DNA from: DATBVX01 sp963810775
GTDB lineage: Bacteria > Pseudomonadota > Gammaproteobacteria > Steroidobacterales > Steroidobacteraceae
Direction: 5' to 3'
Assembly: GCA_963810775.1 (NCBI GenBank)
Contig: CAWEOT010000010.1
Span: 1-64,000, forward strand
Length of the DNA stretch: 64,000 bases
Of the stretch, positions 27,799 to 36,056 are shown piece after piece (within the stretch, counting starts at the first letter, position 1; each line of letters starts with the position of its first letter). The translations under genes were made by a program, and so were the position numbers. Below the pieces are notes generated by a model that was not told the origin of the DNA, made no database searches, and saw nothing but the letters and a program-made list of their open reading frames with translations.

Positions 27799-29010
27799 TC
27801 AGTAGCGAAAACGATAGCTCAGTTGCCAACCATCTTGCGAGGGTTCGGGCACTGCGCTCAACGGACGATCGCTGTTCAACCAGATGTATTCGACACCGAG
27901 CCGATGCCGCAGGCCCCACTCGTACAAGTATGCAACGGTGACGCCGTCACCACTCTCGTGTGTCGAGTTGCCGCCATCGAGATCGTTCACGCGAAACTCG
28001 TCGTAGCGGACGGTGAAGCGATGGCCCTTGTAGTGATGGGAAAGCAATGCGTAGAACGCACGCAACGAGCTGTCGTTCGATGTCGCGCGCACGAGCGCCT
28101 TGCCGCGCAGGTATTGCACCACGAAGTCGAGCCGTGGAAGCGGATGGAGAATCGTGCCGATGGTCGCGAGACGCGTGTGCCAGGCGTCCGAGTCATCCTG
28201 GTCCCCGAGGTTGTCGAAGTAGCCCATTCTCAATGCAGCCCGGTCACCCGGATCGCCAACCGTGATCCAGGTGTACGCAGCAGGCCGATGATCGCGCTCA
28301 TCGAAGATGTCCATGCGTGTGCCATTGGGGAGGGGCAGATCGCCGTTGAGACCACTCAAGCCGTCGCCCATCGTCCAGCCTCGCAGTGCCAGCAGCCTTC
28401 CCAAACGGTCCGGGCCGTAGCCGGCGCCTACCGTGATACCGAGTCGCAGGCCGCCGCGCGTGTCGTGCCACCACTCGCTCTCGATGCCCGCGAGACTGAT
28501 CTCCTCCCACAGCCAGCTATTGAGCGCCGAGGCGGAGATCGAGTATTCGGGTGACCACGCGGGGCCTACATGCTCGAGCGAAAAGGGAACGCTCATGAGT
28601 CCGGTCTGCAGACCCCAGCCGTCGGTGTGATCGCCCCATTCCTTGCGCACGAATGCGTTGATCAACCATGGGTCGTAATCGTCGGCGATGTCGGGCTGAA
28701 TATTGAGCTGCAGCTCCGCACGCATATCCCACGGGAGTGTCGCTCCCAGTTCAATCGCCAGTTGCGACAGTGCGAAGCGCGTGACCTGCTCGAATCCTGC
28801 GTCAGTGGATTTTCCGCCGTAGCGCGTTTTCCCCGGCCCGCTGTCGGTCCAGCTTGGCGCCGATCCTCCGCGAGCGACGCGCACGTCGAGCAGCGCTCGC
28901 ACCCAGATGCGATCTTCCTGCTCCACGTCGTATTGCGCCCACGCCCGAGGCGCGACCAGGCCGCAAAACGCAATGAGTAGAACCTTGTATGCGGCCGAAC
29001 GAAGAGGCAT
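27799..29010 (-). CDS. Outer-membrane porin-like beta-barrel protein
   Basis: The ~403-aa protein has a signal peptide (YKVLLIAFCGLVAPRAWA) and long alternating, aromatic-rich stretches, ending in LSYRFRY, where the terminal aromatic residue is typical of outer-membrane barrels. It lies 5 bp upstream of the cupredoxin-like gene and is probably the first gene of the porin-cupredoxin-cyclase operon. It resembles phosphate-selective or generic trimeric porins only in outline. ATG 29010 was chosen because the signal peptide starts there. Confidence 0.8.
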   Translation of the reverse strand: MPLRSAAYKVLLIAFCGLVAPRAWAQYDVEQEDRIWVRALLDVRVARGGSAPSWTDSGPGKTRYGGKSTDAGFEQVTRFALSQLAIELGATLPWDMRAELQLNIQPDIADDYDPWLINAFVRKEWGDHTDGWGLQTGLMSVPFSLEHVGPAWSPEYSISASALNSWLWEEISLAGIESEWWHDTRGGLRLGITVGAGYGPDRLGRLLALRGWTMGDGLSGLNGDLPLPNGTRMDIFDERDHRPAAYTWITVGDPGDRAALRMGYFDNLGDQDDSDAWHTRLATIGTILHPLPRLDFVVQYLRGKALVRATSNDSSLRAFYALLSHHYKGHRFTVRYDEFRVNDLDGGNSTHESGDGVTVAYLYEWGLRHRLGVEYIWLNSDRPLSAVPEPSQDGWQLSYRFRY

Positions 29011-29097
29011 CCCAGCACGCGGCCTGAGAAAAAGCGCAATGGTATAGCCCTGCGGCATTCATCACCACCCGCGGGGCAAAGGAAGCATTTTGAGTTG

Positions 29098-29113
29098 TGT
29101 CAACCGGTTGACA
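29098..29113. promoter_or_regulatory. Perfect 16-bp palindrome in a divergent promoter region
   Basis: TGTCAACCGGTTGACA is a perfect palindrome, 88 bp before the porin start on one side and 78 bp before the small membrane protein on the other. The AACCGGTT core is common in LacI/GalR-type operators, and each half contains TTGACA, the -35 consensus. No LacI-type gene is in the window. Confidence 0.5.
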
Positions 29114-29190
29114 GTTCTCCTCACCGGTCCGCGCCATCATTTGCACCATCCGATGTGCAACCCGGTTCAATCAGCGAAGGAGTGATCCAC

Positions 29191-29331
29191 ATGAGCAAGC
29201 AGAATGGTTCAGTTTCGGTGCGCAAGGTGGTCGAGCAGGTGTTCGCCGGAATCGTCTTCATCAGCATGATCGGGTTTGTCGTGGCCGGGACGATCGCCAT
29301 GTGCCTGCCGAGCGCCACGTTCCTCGCCTGA
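29191..29331 (+). CDS. Small single-helix membrane protein
   Basis: A 46-aa ORF starts at ATG 29191 with AAGGAG 8 nt upstream, a textbook ribosome site. A polar N-terminus (SKQNGSVSVRKVVEQV) is followed by one hydrophobic helix (FAGIVFISMIGFVVAGTIAM) and a short tail. It is too short for most gene callers. A second small exported protein follows 35 bp later. It faces the porin operon across a palindromic region. I recognise no family; small membrane proteins of this sort often modulate a larger partner. Confidence 0.65.
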   Translation: MSKQNGSVSVRKVVEQVFAGIVFISMIGFVVAGTIAMCLPSATFLA

Positions 29332-29366
29332 AACGCGATCCTCCTTAGTCCACACGGTGTAGTGTC

Positions 29367-29630
29367 ATGAGCAGACTCATTTCTGTTGTTGCGAGCGTGC
29401 TGGCTACCTGTGCCGCTATCGCGGTTGCGCAGGGTCTGTATGGCGCCAGCGACCCCGAGGGGCAGAGTCGGAACAATCGTCTCGAAATCATCGACCAGCC
29501 CTCGGACGCCGAGATCACGATGGGCGCTGCTGCGGCCCGCGGATTGCTCGCCTACTCGGGTATTCAGCTTGCCTATCCCGAGGCAGGAGAGGCCGGAACA
29601 GCCGATCGTTCGGCCTACGGAGCGTTCTGA
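29367..29630 (+). CDS. Small exported protein, uncharacterised
   Basis: The 87-aa ORF starts at ATG 29367 with a signal peptide (LISVVASVLATCAAIAVAQG) and a polar mature part (ASDPEGQSRNNRLEIIDQ ... GAAAARGLLAYSGIQLAYPE). It lies just downstream of the small membrane protein in the same direction and ends 3 bp before the convergent aldose epimerase. The mature part has no cysteines and no repeat. The signal sequence and codon pattern suggest a genuine secreted product, but no function can be assigned. Confidence 0.55.
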   Translation: MSRLISVVASVLATCAAIAVAQGLYGASDPEGQSRNNRLEIIDQPSDAEITMGAAAARGLLAYSGIQLAYPEAGEAGTADRSAYGAF

Positions 29631-29633
29631 CAG

Positions 29634-30647
29634 CTACGAAATGCTGAAACGATAGACGAGCGTATGCGAATAGATCTCACCAGGACGCAACATCGCCGGC
29701 TGGAAGGACGCTTGGTTCGGTGCGTTGGGGAAAGCCTGCGGTTCCAGGGAGATACCCTGTGGCAGGTGAGTATGCTGTCGCGACAGGCCCTGGCCGCCGT
29801 AGAACTGCAGACCTGGCTGGTCGCTCTCCATGCACAACACGATACGGGAGCGGTCCGAGCGCAATTCCGCGACTCCGTCTGCCGCCGGGCGCAGTGCGAA
29901 GCAATGGTCGTAGCCGCGGGCCAGAACCAGTTGCGGATGCGAGCTGTTGACGGGCAAGCGGACCACGCGTGAGTGCCGGTAGTCGAAAGGCGTGCCTTCA
30001 ACAGGGCTGAGCTCGCCAGTCGGAATCAGGTCGCGATCGAACACCGGCAGAAAGCAATCGGCAGAGATGCGCAGGAAGTGATCGCCTTCGAAGCCATGCG
30101 GATCACCGCCAAGATTGAAATACGGGTGATAAGTGAGATTGACCGGCGTCGGCGCATCACAGGTCGCTTCGAACCTCAAGCTCAACTGATCGCTGTCGAG
30201 CCCGAATTCAGCGCTGACATCGAGATTTCCCGGGTAGCCTTCTTCCCCGTCGGCTGACCGTAACCCAAGCCGCAGGCGCGCCGACGCTCCAGGCGCGAAT
30301 TCAAGCACGCGCCATACCCGCTTGCCGAAGCCGAGGCTCCCACCGTGCAGGTGATGCGAGCCATCGTTGGCGGTGAGCTGGAACCGCACCCCGTCCAACA
30401 CGAACGCAGCACCGGCGATGCGGTTCGCAAAGCGCCCGATGATGCAGCCGATGAAAGTGTGATCGTGAACGTAGGAGTCCAGATGCGGCAGGCCGAGGAC
30501 GAGATCGCGCGGTCCGTCCCTGGTCGCTAGCGTCAGGCGCTGGAGGATCCCGCCGTAAGTAAGAATTCGTGCCTGCAGAGCATCGGGGCTACCGAGGGTT
30601 ATCACCTCAATCGGGGTTCCGTCTGTCAATCTGCCAAATGTTTGCAT
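29634..30647 (-). CDS. galM: Aldose 1-epimerase (galactose mutarotase)
   Basis: The ~337-aa protein has the GalM fold and active-site residues: GRFANRI (substrate Arg), NDGSHHLHGG with the catalytic His pair region, LTYHPYFNLGG with the second His, and the late Glu region around HTLVYRFS. The enzyme interconverts alpha and beta anomers of aldohexoses, linking sugar uptake to glycolysis. It is a lone gene on this strand with no galactose genes nearby. ATG 30647 begins the family N-terminus (QTFGRLTDGTPIEVITL). Confidence 0.93.
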   Translation of the reverse strand: MQTFGRLTDGTPIEVITLGSPDALQARILTYGGILQRLTLATRDGPRDLVLGLPHLDSYVHDHTFIGCIIGRFANRIAGAAFVLDGVRFQLTANDGSHHLHGGSLGFGKRVWRVLEFAPGASARLRLGLRSADGEEGYPGNLDVSAEFGLDSDQLSLRFEATCDAPTPVNLTYHPYFNLGGDPHGFEGDHFLRISADCFLPVFDRDLIPTGELSPVEGTPFDYRHSRVVRLPVNSSHPQLVLARGYDHCFALRPAADGVAELRSDRSRIVLCMESDQPGLQFYGGQGLSRQHTHLPQGISLEPQAFPNAPNQASFQPAMLRPGEIYSHTLVYRFSIS

Positions 30648-30779
30648 TGAAGCCTGCAGCAACGAGTTCCCGCGCAAGGATCGCCCGGTCTGCAAACTGG
30701 AACAAGGCCGGGTGCGGGTGTAATTTGCGAGCGCGCCACGCGGTCTAATATCTACGCTCGAGTGCAGGATCAGTTACCC

Positions 30780-31598
30780 ATGGCTCGCGATTATCTCTAC
30801 CAGCGACACCGTCTGCCGATACGCGTGACGCACTGGGTCAATGCACTCGCACTGGTGTTGCTTTTCATGAGCGGGCTGCAAATCTTCAATGCGCATCCGC
30901 GCCTGTATTGGGGAAAATCGTCCTATACCGGTGCCGCCCCGATACTGGACATGCGGGCAGCGCCAATCGAAGACGGGCAGCCACCACGCATCAGCATCCT
31001 GGGCTACCCATTTGAAAAGACCGGACTGCTCGGTATGTTCCGCGACTCGTACGGCTTTCCGGGCTGGGCGACGATTCCAGGTGTGAAATGGCTGTCGATG
31101 GGCCGGCGCTGGCATTTCTTCTTCGCGTGGGTCTTTGTCATCAACGGCGCGGTGTATCTCGCGTATTCGTTCGCGAGTCGTCACGTGTCGCGTGATCTCA
31201 CACCGACGCGAACGGACTGGCGCTCGATAGGCCGTTCAATCTTGGATCACTTGCGCTTTCGCCATCCACAGGGCGAGGCCGCCAAGCACTACAACGTGCT
31301 TCAGAAGCTGGCCTACCTCGCGCTGATCTTCGTACTGTTGCCCCTGATCGTCCTCACCGGCTGGTCGATGTCGCCGTGGCTCAATTCCCTGCTGCCGGGG
31401 TGGGTGGATATCTTCGGTGGCCGGCAATCGGGGCGCACGATTCACTTCATCATCGCCTGGCTGCTGGTACTGTTTGCGCTGGTTCACGTCTTTGAAGTCA
31501 TCGTGACCGGTTTTTGGAACAACCTGCGCTCCATGATCACCGGTCGTTATCGAATCACGCCGCAGGCCAGCGAAGGGCCGACTGATGAGCAGCAATAG
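30780..31598 (+). CDS. Membrane cytochrome b (b561/HupC-type) subunit
   Basis: The ~272-aa protein has four to five hydrophobic helices with candidate haem-ligand histidines in LPIRVTHWVNALAL, RRWHFFFAWVFVING, RTIHFIIAWLLVL and ALVHVFEVI, the pattern of di-haem cytochrome b561 or formate dehydrogenase gamma subunits. It probably passes electrons between the quinone pool and the periplasmic molybdoenzyme encoded next, whose start overlaps this gene by 14 bp. GTG 30762 is an alternative start. Confidence 0.9.
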   Translation: MARDYLYQRHRLPIRVTHWVNALALVLLFMSGLQIFNAHPRLYWGKSSYTGAAPILDMRAAPIEDGQPPRISILGYPFEKTGLLGMFRDSYGFPGWATIPGVKWLSMGRRWHFFFAWVFVINGAVYLAYSFASRHVSRDLTPTRTDWRSIGRSILDHLRFRHPQGEAAKHYNVLQKLAYLALIFVLLPLIVLTGWSMSPWLNSLLPGWVDIFGGRQSGRTIHFIIAWLLVLFALVHVFEVIVTGFWNNLRSMITGRYRITPQASEGPTDEQQ

Positions 31599-32355
31599 TC
31601 GGACACGCCGCAGCTTTCTGCGCCATGGGCTGACCGTTCTTACCGGGGCTCTTCTCGCAGGATGTGATGCGCTTTCGCGCAGCCAGTGGTTCCCGAAGCT
31701 TCTGGGTGCGGGCGAACACCTCAGCCGCAACACACAGCACTGGGCCGCGCCACGTAAATCCATGGCGCAGGAGTTCAGCGAGTCGGACCTGTCACCTTTC
31801 TTCCGCAGCAACGGCACGGCGAATCCGAATGATCCGGAGTATCAGGCGTTGGCGCAGAACGGGTTCATCGAGTGGAGCCTGCGGGTGGATGGGCGCGTCG
31901 AGCGACCGATGCAATTCACTCTCGCGCAACTCAAGTCAATGCCCAGTCGCACCCAGATTACGCGCCACGACTGCGTCGAGGGCTGGAGTGCAATCGGGAA
32001 GTGGAAAGGGGTGCCGCTGGCGGAAGTCCTCGCGCTCGTAAAGCCTACGTCAGAAGCCCGATACGTCGTGTTTTATTGCGCCGACCCGATGAACGACTCC
32101 GGCTCGAAGTATTACGAGAGCATCGATATGGAGGATGCCTATCATCCGCAGACGATCCTGGCGTATGAGTTGAACGACATCAGTCTGCCGGTCGCGAACG
32201 GCGCGCCGCTGCGCGTGCGTATCGAGCGTCAGCTCGGCTACAAGATGGCGAAATACATCATGCGAATCGAGCTTGTGGACAGCTTTGCGCACATCGGAGG
32301 TGGCAAGGGTGGCTATTGGGAAGACGACGGGTACGAGTGGTATGCAGGGATCTGA
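31585..32355 (+). CDS. Tat-exported molybdopterin-dependent oxidoreductase (sulfite oxidase/YedY fold)
   Basis: The 256-aa protein begins with a twin-arginine signal (RRSFLRHGLTVLTGALLAGC, which also has a lipobox). It then shows the Moco-binding domain of the sulfite oxidase family: the Mo-ligand Cys in TRHDCVEGWSAIGKWKGVPL and later GAPLRVRIERQLGYKMAKYI. Unlike MsrP, the following gene is not an MsrQ-type membrane protein; the partner here is the preceding cytochrome b. It probably reduces or oxidises a small sulfur or oxo compound in the periplasm; the substrate is unknown. Confidence 0.9.
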   Translation: MSSNSRTRRSFLRHGLTVLTGALLAGCDALSRSQWFPKLLGAGEHLSRNTQHWAAPRKSMAQEFSESDLSPFFRSNGTANPNDPEYQALAQNGFIEWSLRVDGRVERPMQFTLAQLKSMPSRTQITRHDCVEGWSAIGKWKGVPLAEVLALVKPTSEARYVVFYCADPMNDSGSKYYESIDMEDAYHPQTILAYELNDISLPVANGAPLRVRIERQLGYKMAKYIMRIELVDSFAHIGGGKGGYWEDDGYEWYAGI

Positions 32356-32367
32356 GCGCAGCGCTTG

Positions 32368-33991
32368 CTAGCCCTTTCTCAGGTGTTTGGGCCAGATGCC
32401 ATAACGACCAGCTGCAAGGATACCGTTCGGATCCACCGCGTCCTTGACCACTTCATGGAAGCGGCGCAGTGCGTGATTGTTGAACGAATAAACGTTCATC
32501 ACGTCGTCCTGGTAGATCGCCGGCGTCCGGTACTCACCCCATCCGTGCTCGGCACTCACTTTCACGAGCTTGCGAAACGCCTCGCGGTTGCGCTGGTTGA
32601 ATTCGGCGTCACGCGTCACGGGGAAGAGGAACAGGAACACGAAGCAGCGCTGCCAATAGGTGAATGGCATCACCAGGGGATTCATCGGCAGTCCGTATTC
32701 GCGCGCAACCTCGCTGAACACCTTCTGCGCTTCGAAGATCGCTTCGCCCGTGCGGGGAATGATCGGCGAGAAGCCGACATGCCCCTCGAGTCCGGGCCCG
32801 GCCTCACTGCGTGCCAGGAGCGAGAAGATCGAGAGGCTCGGGATGCCGAACGCGTTCTTCGATACTTTCTGGAGCTGCTCTGGCGTCAGAGGAATGCGGT
32901 AGTACTCGCCTTCGAGGAGCTTCGCGCCCGAGATGGCAGCGAGTTTCTCCTTCGCGTAGTCCCATTGGGCGTGAATGATCTTGGTCGGCCCATAGAACTG
33001 CAGCATTGCGCCCCAGAGTCCCTGGCCGACTTTTTGCGCGTGGGCTTCCAGCGCCTGCTTCGACGGGCCGCCCGGTGTGGCGAGCAGATCGAGGAGCTCT
33101 TTGTCCGGACGCGCGGCCACCTGGTCCGGTGGGCGCAGGCCCGAGTAGATGGGGCTGCCGAAATAGGGCATGCCCGTGACGATCTGGCAATTCTCCAGAT
33201 GCGTAACGATATCGACGAGCGGGATGAGATCGTCGTGTTTGTAGACGTGCACGAACCCGTTGAGGTAGGCCTCCGGTTCAGGCATCAACCAGAATCCCAT
33301 CTTGGTGACGATGCCGAAGTTCGACTGCGAGAAAATGCCATCGATCGCTGGACCAAAACCGGTCTTGAACTGCTGCCAGGTCTTTGCGGTGGGGAGCGCG
33401 CCCATGCCGGTGCGCATGACCTCTCCGTTCGCCAGGACAACTTCCATTCCGCAGTGCGCCTCGAAGTGATTGCGAAAGGCTGCAGTCGTTACACCGCCAC
33501 CGCGATCGAGTGCGTTGCCGACCAGCGAGCCCCAGCCGGGATCCGGGCAATCCATCCACACTTTAAGTCCGCGCTCTGAGATGTGGCGGTAGAGATCGAA
33601 ATACGACACGCCCGGCTCGACCAGTGCGTAGGCATGACGCTCGTTGACCTCGATGATCCGATCGAGCCGCTTCAGGTCGAGGATGACGCTGCCTGACATC
33701 ACGGGTGCGGAGCCGCCATAGCCGAGATTGCGACCGGTCGAGATGGTGTAGAGCGGTATCTTGTAGCGGTTCGCAACTCTGACGACGGCCTGCACTTCTT
33801 CGACGCTGGAGGGCGCAACTCGCCGCCGAGGCGAGGCGTTCCTCGGGTTCGCCCCACACTTGCGAATAGGCATCACGATAAAGCGCGACATCCTCATCGC
33901 TCGTGTAGACGTACGCCTTGCCGACTGCAGTCTCGAAGTCCTTGAGCGCAGCCGTGAAGTCAGTGCTGCTGACGCCTGGTGGAAGTTTCAT
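32368..33991 (-). pseudogene. VAO/PCMH-type flavoprotein oxidase, interrupted by a frameshift
   Basis: Starting at 33991 the frame reads to RDAYSQVWGEPEERLASAA, then breaks; the next frame resumes VAPSSVEEVQAVVRVANRYK and runs to 32368. One extra base near 33819-33821 explains it. The restored ~540-aa protein fits 4-cresol dehydrogenase, eugenol hydroxylase and vanillyl-alcohol oxidase flavoprotein subunits: the PP-loop-like ISTGRNLGYGG for FAD and the VAO substrate domain with TYWQRCFVFLF. Such enzymes oxidise para-substituted phenols. No cytochrome c partner is present. It is last in an operon with an alpha/beta hydrolase and an FAD monooxygenase. Confidence 0.83.
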
Positions 33992-34014
33992 CCTCGTCCC
34001 CCTGCAATTCGTCG

Positions 34015-34794
34015 CTATTCTTGTTGATTCAGGAACTCTGATAACGCAGCACGCGCCTGCGCGGATTCATCCAGCAACAGATGCCCGGCGTGATCGATGA
34101 TCCTGACGGTCGAGCCTGGAATGCGCGCCTGCCACTCCTGCGCATTGCCGGCGAGCACCATGCGATCTTCCTTTCCCCAGAGGAGCAGCGTCGGCGCGCG
34201 CAGACCCGCCAGCCTGCGGGCGTCGAGTCCCTCGCTGAGCGCGATGCGTCCCGTCGTTTGAGCTTCGCGAGCGCGCGCGGCCACGAACGCTTCGTCAGGT
34301 TTTTCAGGCCAGAAGGGCCGCACGACATTCGGATCATACGTAAAGTACCCAGGCCAATCGCCGTACCCGATCTTTGAATAGTCAGGCTGCGGGAATGCGG
34401 GCATCGCAATGCCGCCCGGCGCCACGAGCACGAGTCGACGCACGCGATCCGGGTGCGAGAGGGCGAATTCCGCGGCGAGGCGCCCGCCCAGAGATGCACC
34501 GGCCAGGTGAAAGGACTTCAGACCCAGCGCATCGAACAGCGCCATGTAGTGTCTTACGAGATCTTCCAGCGAGCCGATGGCTGGCGCATCCGCCGATTCG
34601 CCGAAGCCCGGATGGTAGGGCAGCAGCACACGGAAGCGCGGGATCCAGTCCCGGGCGAACTCGAAACCGTGGAAGGTGCCACCGCCGTGGAGGTACACGA
34701 GGTCGGACCCGGATCCAGCGGCGTATGCCACCGTACGGACGCCGGCGATGGTCAACTCGAGTCGCTCGAAGCCGGCTGTGCTGTAGGCCGTCAC
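34015..34794 (-). CDS. Alpha/beta-fold hydrolase
   Basis: The 259-aa protein has oxyanion-hole HGGG (VYLHGGGTFHG), nucleophile elbow GASLGG, acid in LLLWGKEDRMV and the catalytic His in IIDHAGHLLL, so the Ser-Asp-His set is complete. It resembles meta-cleavage-product hydrolases and esterases. Its place between an FAD ring monooxygenase (17 bp upstream) and a VAO-type flavoprotein (23 bp downstream) suggests hydrolysis of an ester or ring-cleavage intermediate in aromatic catabolism, though no ring-cleavage dioxygenase is present. Confidence 0.9.
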   Translation of the reverse strand: MTAYSTAGFERLELTIAGVRTVAYAAGSGSDLVYLHGGGTFHGFEFARDWIPRFRVLLPYHPGFGESADAPAIGSLEDLVRHYMALFDALGLKSFHLAGASLGGRLAAEFALSHPDRVRRLVLVAPGGIAMPAFPQPDYSKIGYGDWPGYFTYDPNVVRPFWPEKPDEAFVAARAREAQTTGRIALSEGLDARRLAGLRAPTLLLWGKEDRMVLAGNAQEWQARIPGSTVRIIDHAGHLLLDESAQARAALSEFLNQQE

Positions 34795-34811
34795 TCGGGG
34801 AGTCTACCGCG

Positions 34812-36008
34812 CTATACGGGCATGGGCTGGCCTTCGACCAGCTTGCTGAGCGCTGTCGACAGCGAACTGCGCGCCGGATCCTCCGCCTGGCGTCGAAACT
34901 CCTCGAAATCCGTCCGCTGGCGCGCGAGATCCTTCTCCGACATGCGGCGCTTGAAGTCGGAAGCGATCGGGGAGCTCACTTCGAGAAATACGCGGCGCCG
35001 CTCGGTCGCATAGAAGTCGAGCACGCTTTCCGGTGCGCGCCCGGCGAGCACTGCGTTCAGGACGTCGCTGAGCGCAGCCGCATCGATGACCCCGCCAGTC
35101 AGGCCCATTCCGCCGCAGGGATTGCAGGCATGGGCTGCATCGCCTGCGAGCAGCGTACGGCCCACGCGGAAAGTCGGCGCGCAGCGCTCGTGCACGCGAT
35201 AAGGCGAATAGGCGACGATCCGGTAGGGCGCTGCAGGGTCCGGAAGGAGAATGGAGTACCGTTCTGCGATCCGTCGTGGAATATCGCCTTCCGGCAGGTT
35301 TGCGTCCTCTTCAAAGGTCACGCGCCACAGATTCTCCCGACCGAGGCGAGCCACCACTGCCCAGTTGATGGGGTCAGCCACCATGTTCGCCGGTTCGAAT
35401 CCATAGCGCTCGAAATCGTAACTGACGTTGGTGGCGACGAATCGCTCCGGCCAGGTGTGCCCTTCGAACGGCAGGGACAGGAGATTGCGGACGGTGCTGC
35501 GTGCGCCGTCGGCACCCACCACCCATCGGGCACGAAGATCCTCGCGCCCACGAGACGTTTCCACGCTCAATATGGCGCCGGATCCGTCCTGGGTGAGTCC
35601 GACCAGGCGCGTGCTCCAACGCATCGTGGTCCCGGGCAACGCGTTGAAATGCTTCAAGACCAGTTGCGCAAGCAAGTGTTGACCGAAATGAGCGTTGTAC
35701 GGGTATGGGGAATCAGGTGGAAACGTATCTGCGATACGAGCCACCTCGCCGCTTGCGAGGAGGTGGAAGGCAAAGCTCTTGCTCAGAAATGAAATCGCGA
35801 GCGTATCTTCCAGCAGCCCCAGTCGATCGAGGATCTTGAGTGTCGTCGGAAAGTACACCGCTGCGCGCGGCGAATCGTTGATGCCCGGCTCGGCGTCGAT
35901 GACGGTGACCGACCGGCCCGCCTGCGCCAGGCCGAGTGCGGTCAGCAAGCCGACCGGTCCGGCTCCAACCACTGCGACGTCACAGACTTCGCTCATGTCT
36001 GATTGCAT
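34812..36008 (-). CDS. FAD-dependent aromatic monooxygenase (PheA/MhpA type)
   Basis: The ~398-aa protein has all class A flavin monooxygenase motifs: GAGPVGLLTALGLAQAG (ADP-binding), VVGADGARSTVR (the DG motif), and LLAGDAAHACNPCGGMGLTGG (GD motif with the flavin isoalloxazine region). Such enzymes hydroxylate phenols or quinolones using NAD(P)H. It is the first gene of a minus-strand operon (monooxygenase, hydrolase, VAO-type oxidase) and diverges from the E1 alpha gene across 48 bp containing a dyad. ATG 36008 is chosen; 36041 and 35996 are alternatives. Confidence 0.9.
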   Translation of the reverse strand: MQSDMSEVCDVAVVGAGPVGLLTALGLAQAGRSVTVIDAEPGINDSPRAAVYFPTTLKILDRLGLLEDTLAISFLSKSFAFHLLASGEVARIADTFPPDSPYPYNAHFGQHLLAQLVLKHFNALPGTTMRWSTRLVGLTQDGSGAILSVETSRGREDLRARWVVGADGARSTVRNLLSLPFEGHTWPERFVATNVSYDFERYGFEPANMVADPINWAVVARLGRENLWRVTFEEDANLPEGDIPRRIAERYSILLPDPAAPYRIVAYSPYRVHERCAPTFRVGRTLLAGDAAHACNPCGGMGLTGGVIDAAALSDVLNAVLAGRAPESVLDFYATERRRVFLEVSSPIASDFKRRMSEKDLARQRTDFEEFRRQAEDPARSSLSTALSKLVEGQPMPV

Positions 36009-36026
36009 TGGTATGTCCCGATTACC

Positions 36027-36046
36027 TATGATTTTCCCCAATCATA
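36027..36046. promoter_or_regulatory. 20-bp dyad in the divergent monooxygenase/E1 alpha promoter
   Basis: TATGATTTTCCCCAATCATA has 7-bp perfect arms and a 6-bp spacer. It occupies most of the 48-bp gap between two divergent genes and runs into the AAGGAG ribosome site (36046-36051) of the E1 alpha gene, so a bound repressor, or an mRNA hairpin, could block that gene. Confidence 0.5.
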
Positions 36047-36056
36047 AGGAGATCAA

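Noticed and set aside
29098..29136. TTGACA in the palindrome as a -35 box
   Set aside because: No acceptable -10 sequence occurs 16-18 bp downstream on either strand.
32365..33579. 404-codon plus-strand frame over the VAO-type gene
   Set aside because: It is antisense to a recognisable flavoprotein, with Arg/His-rich composition typical of shadows.
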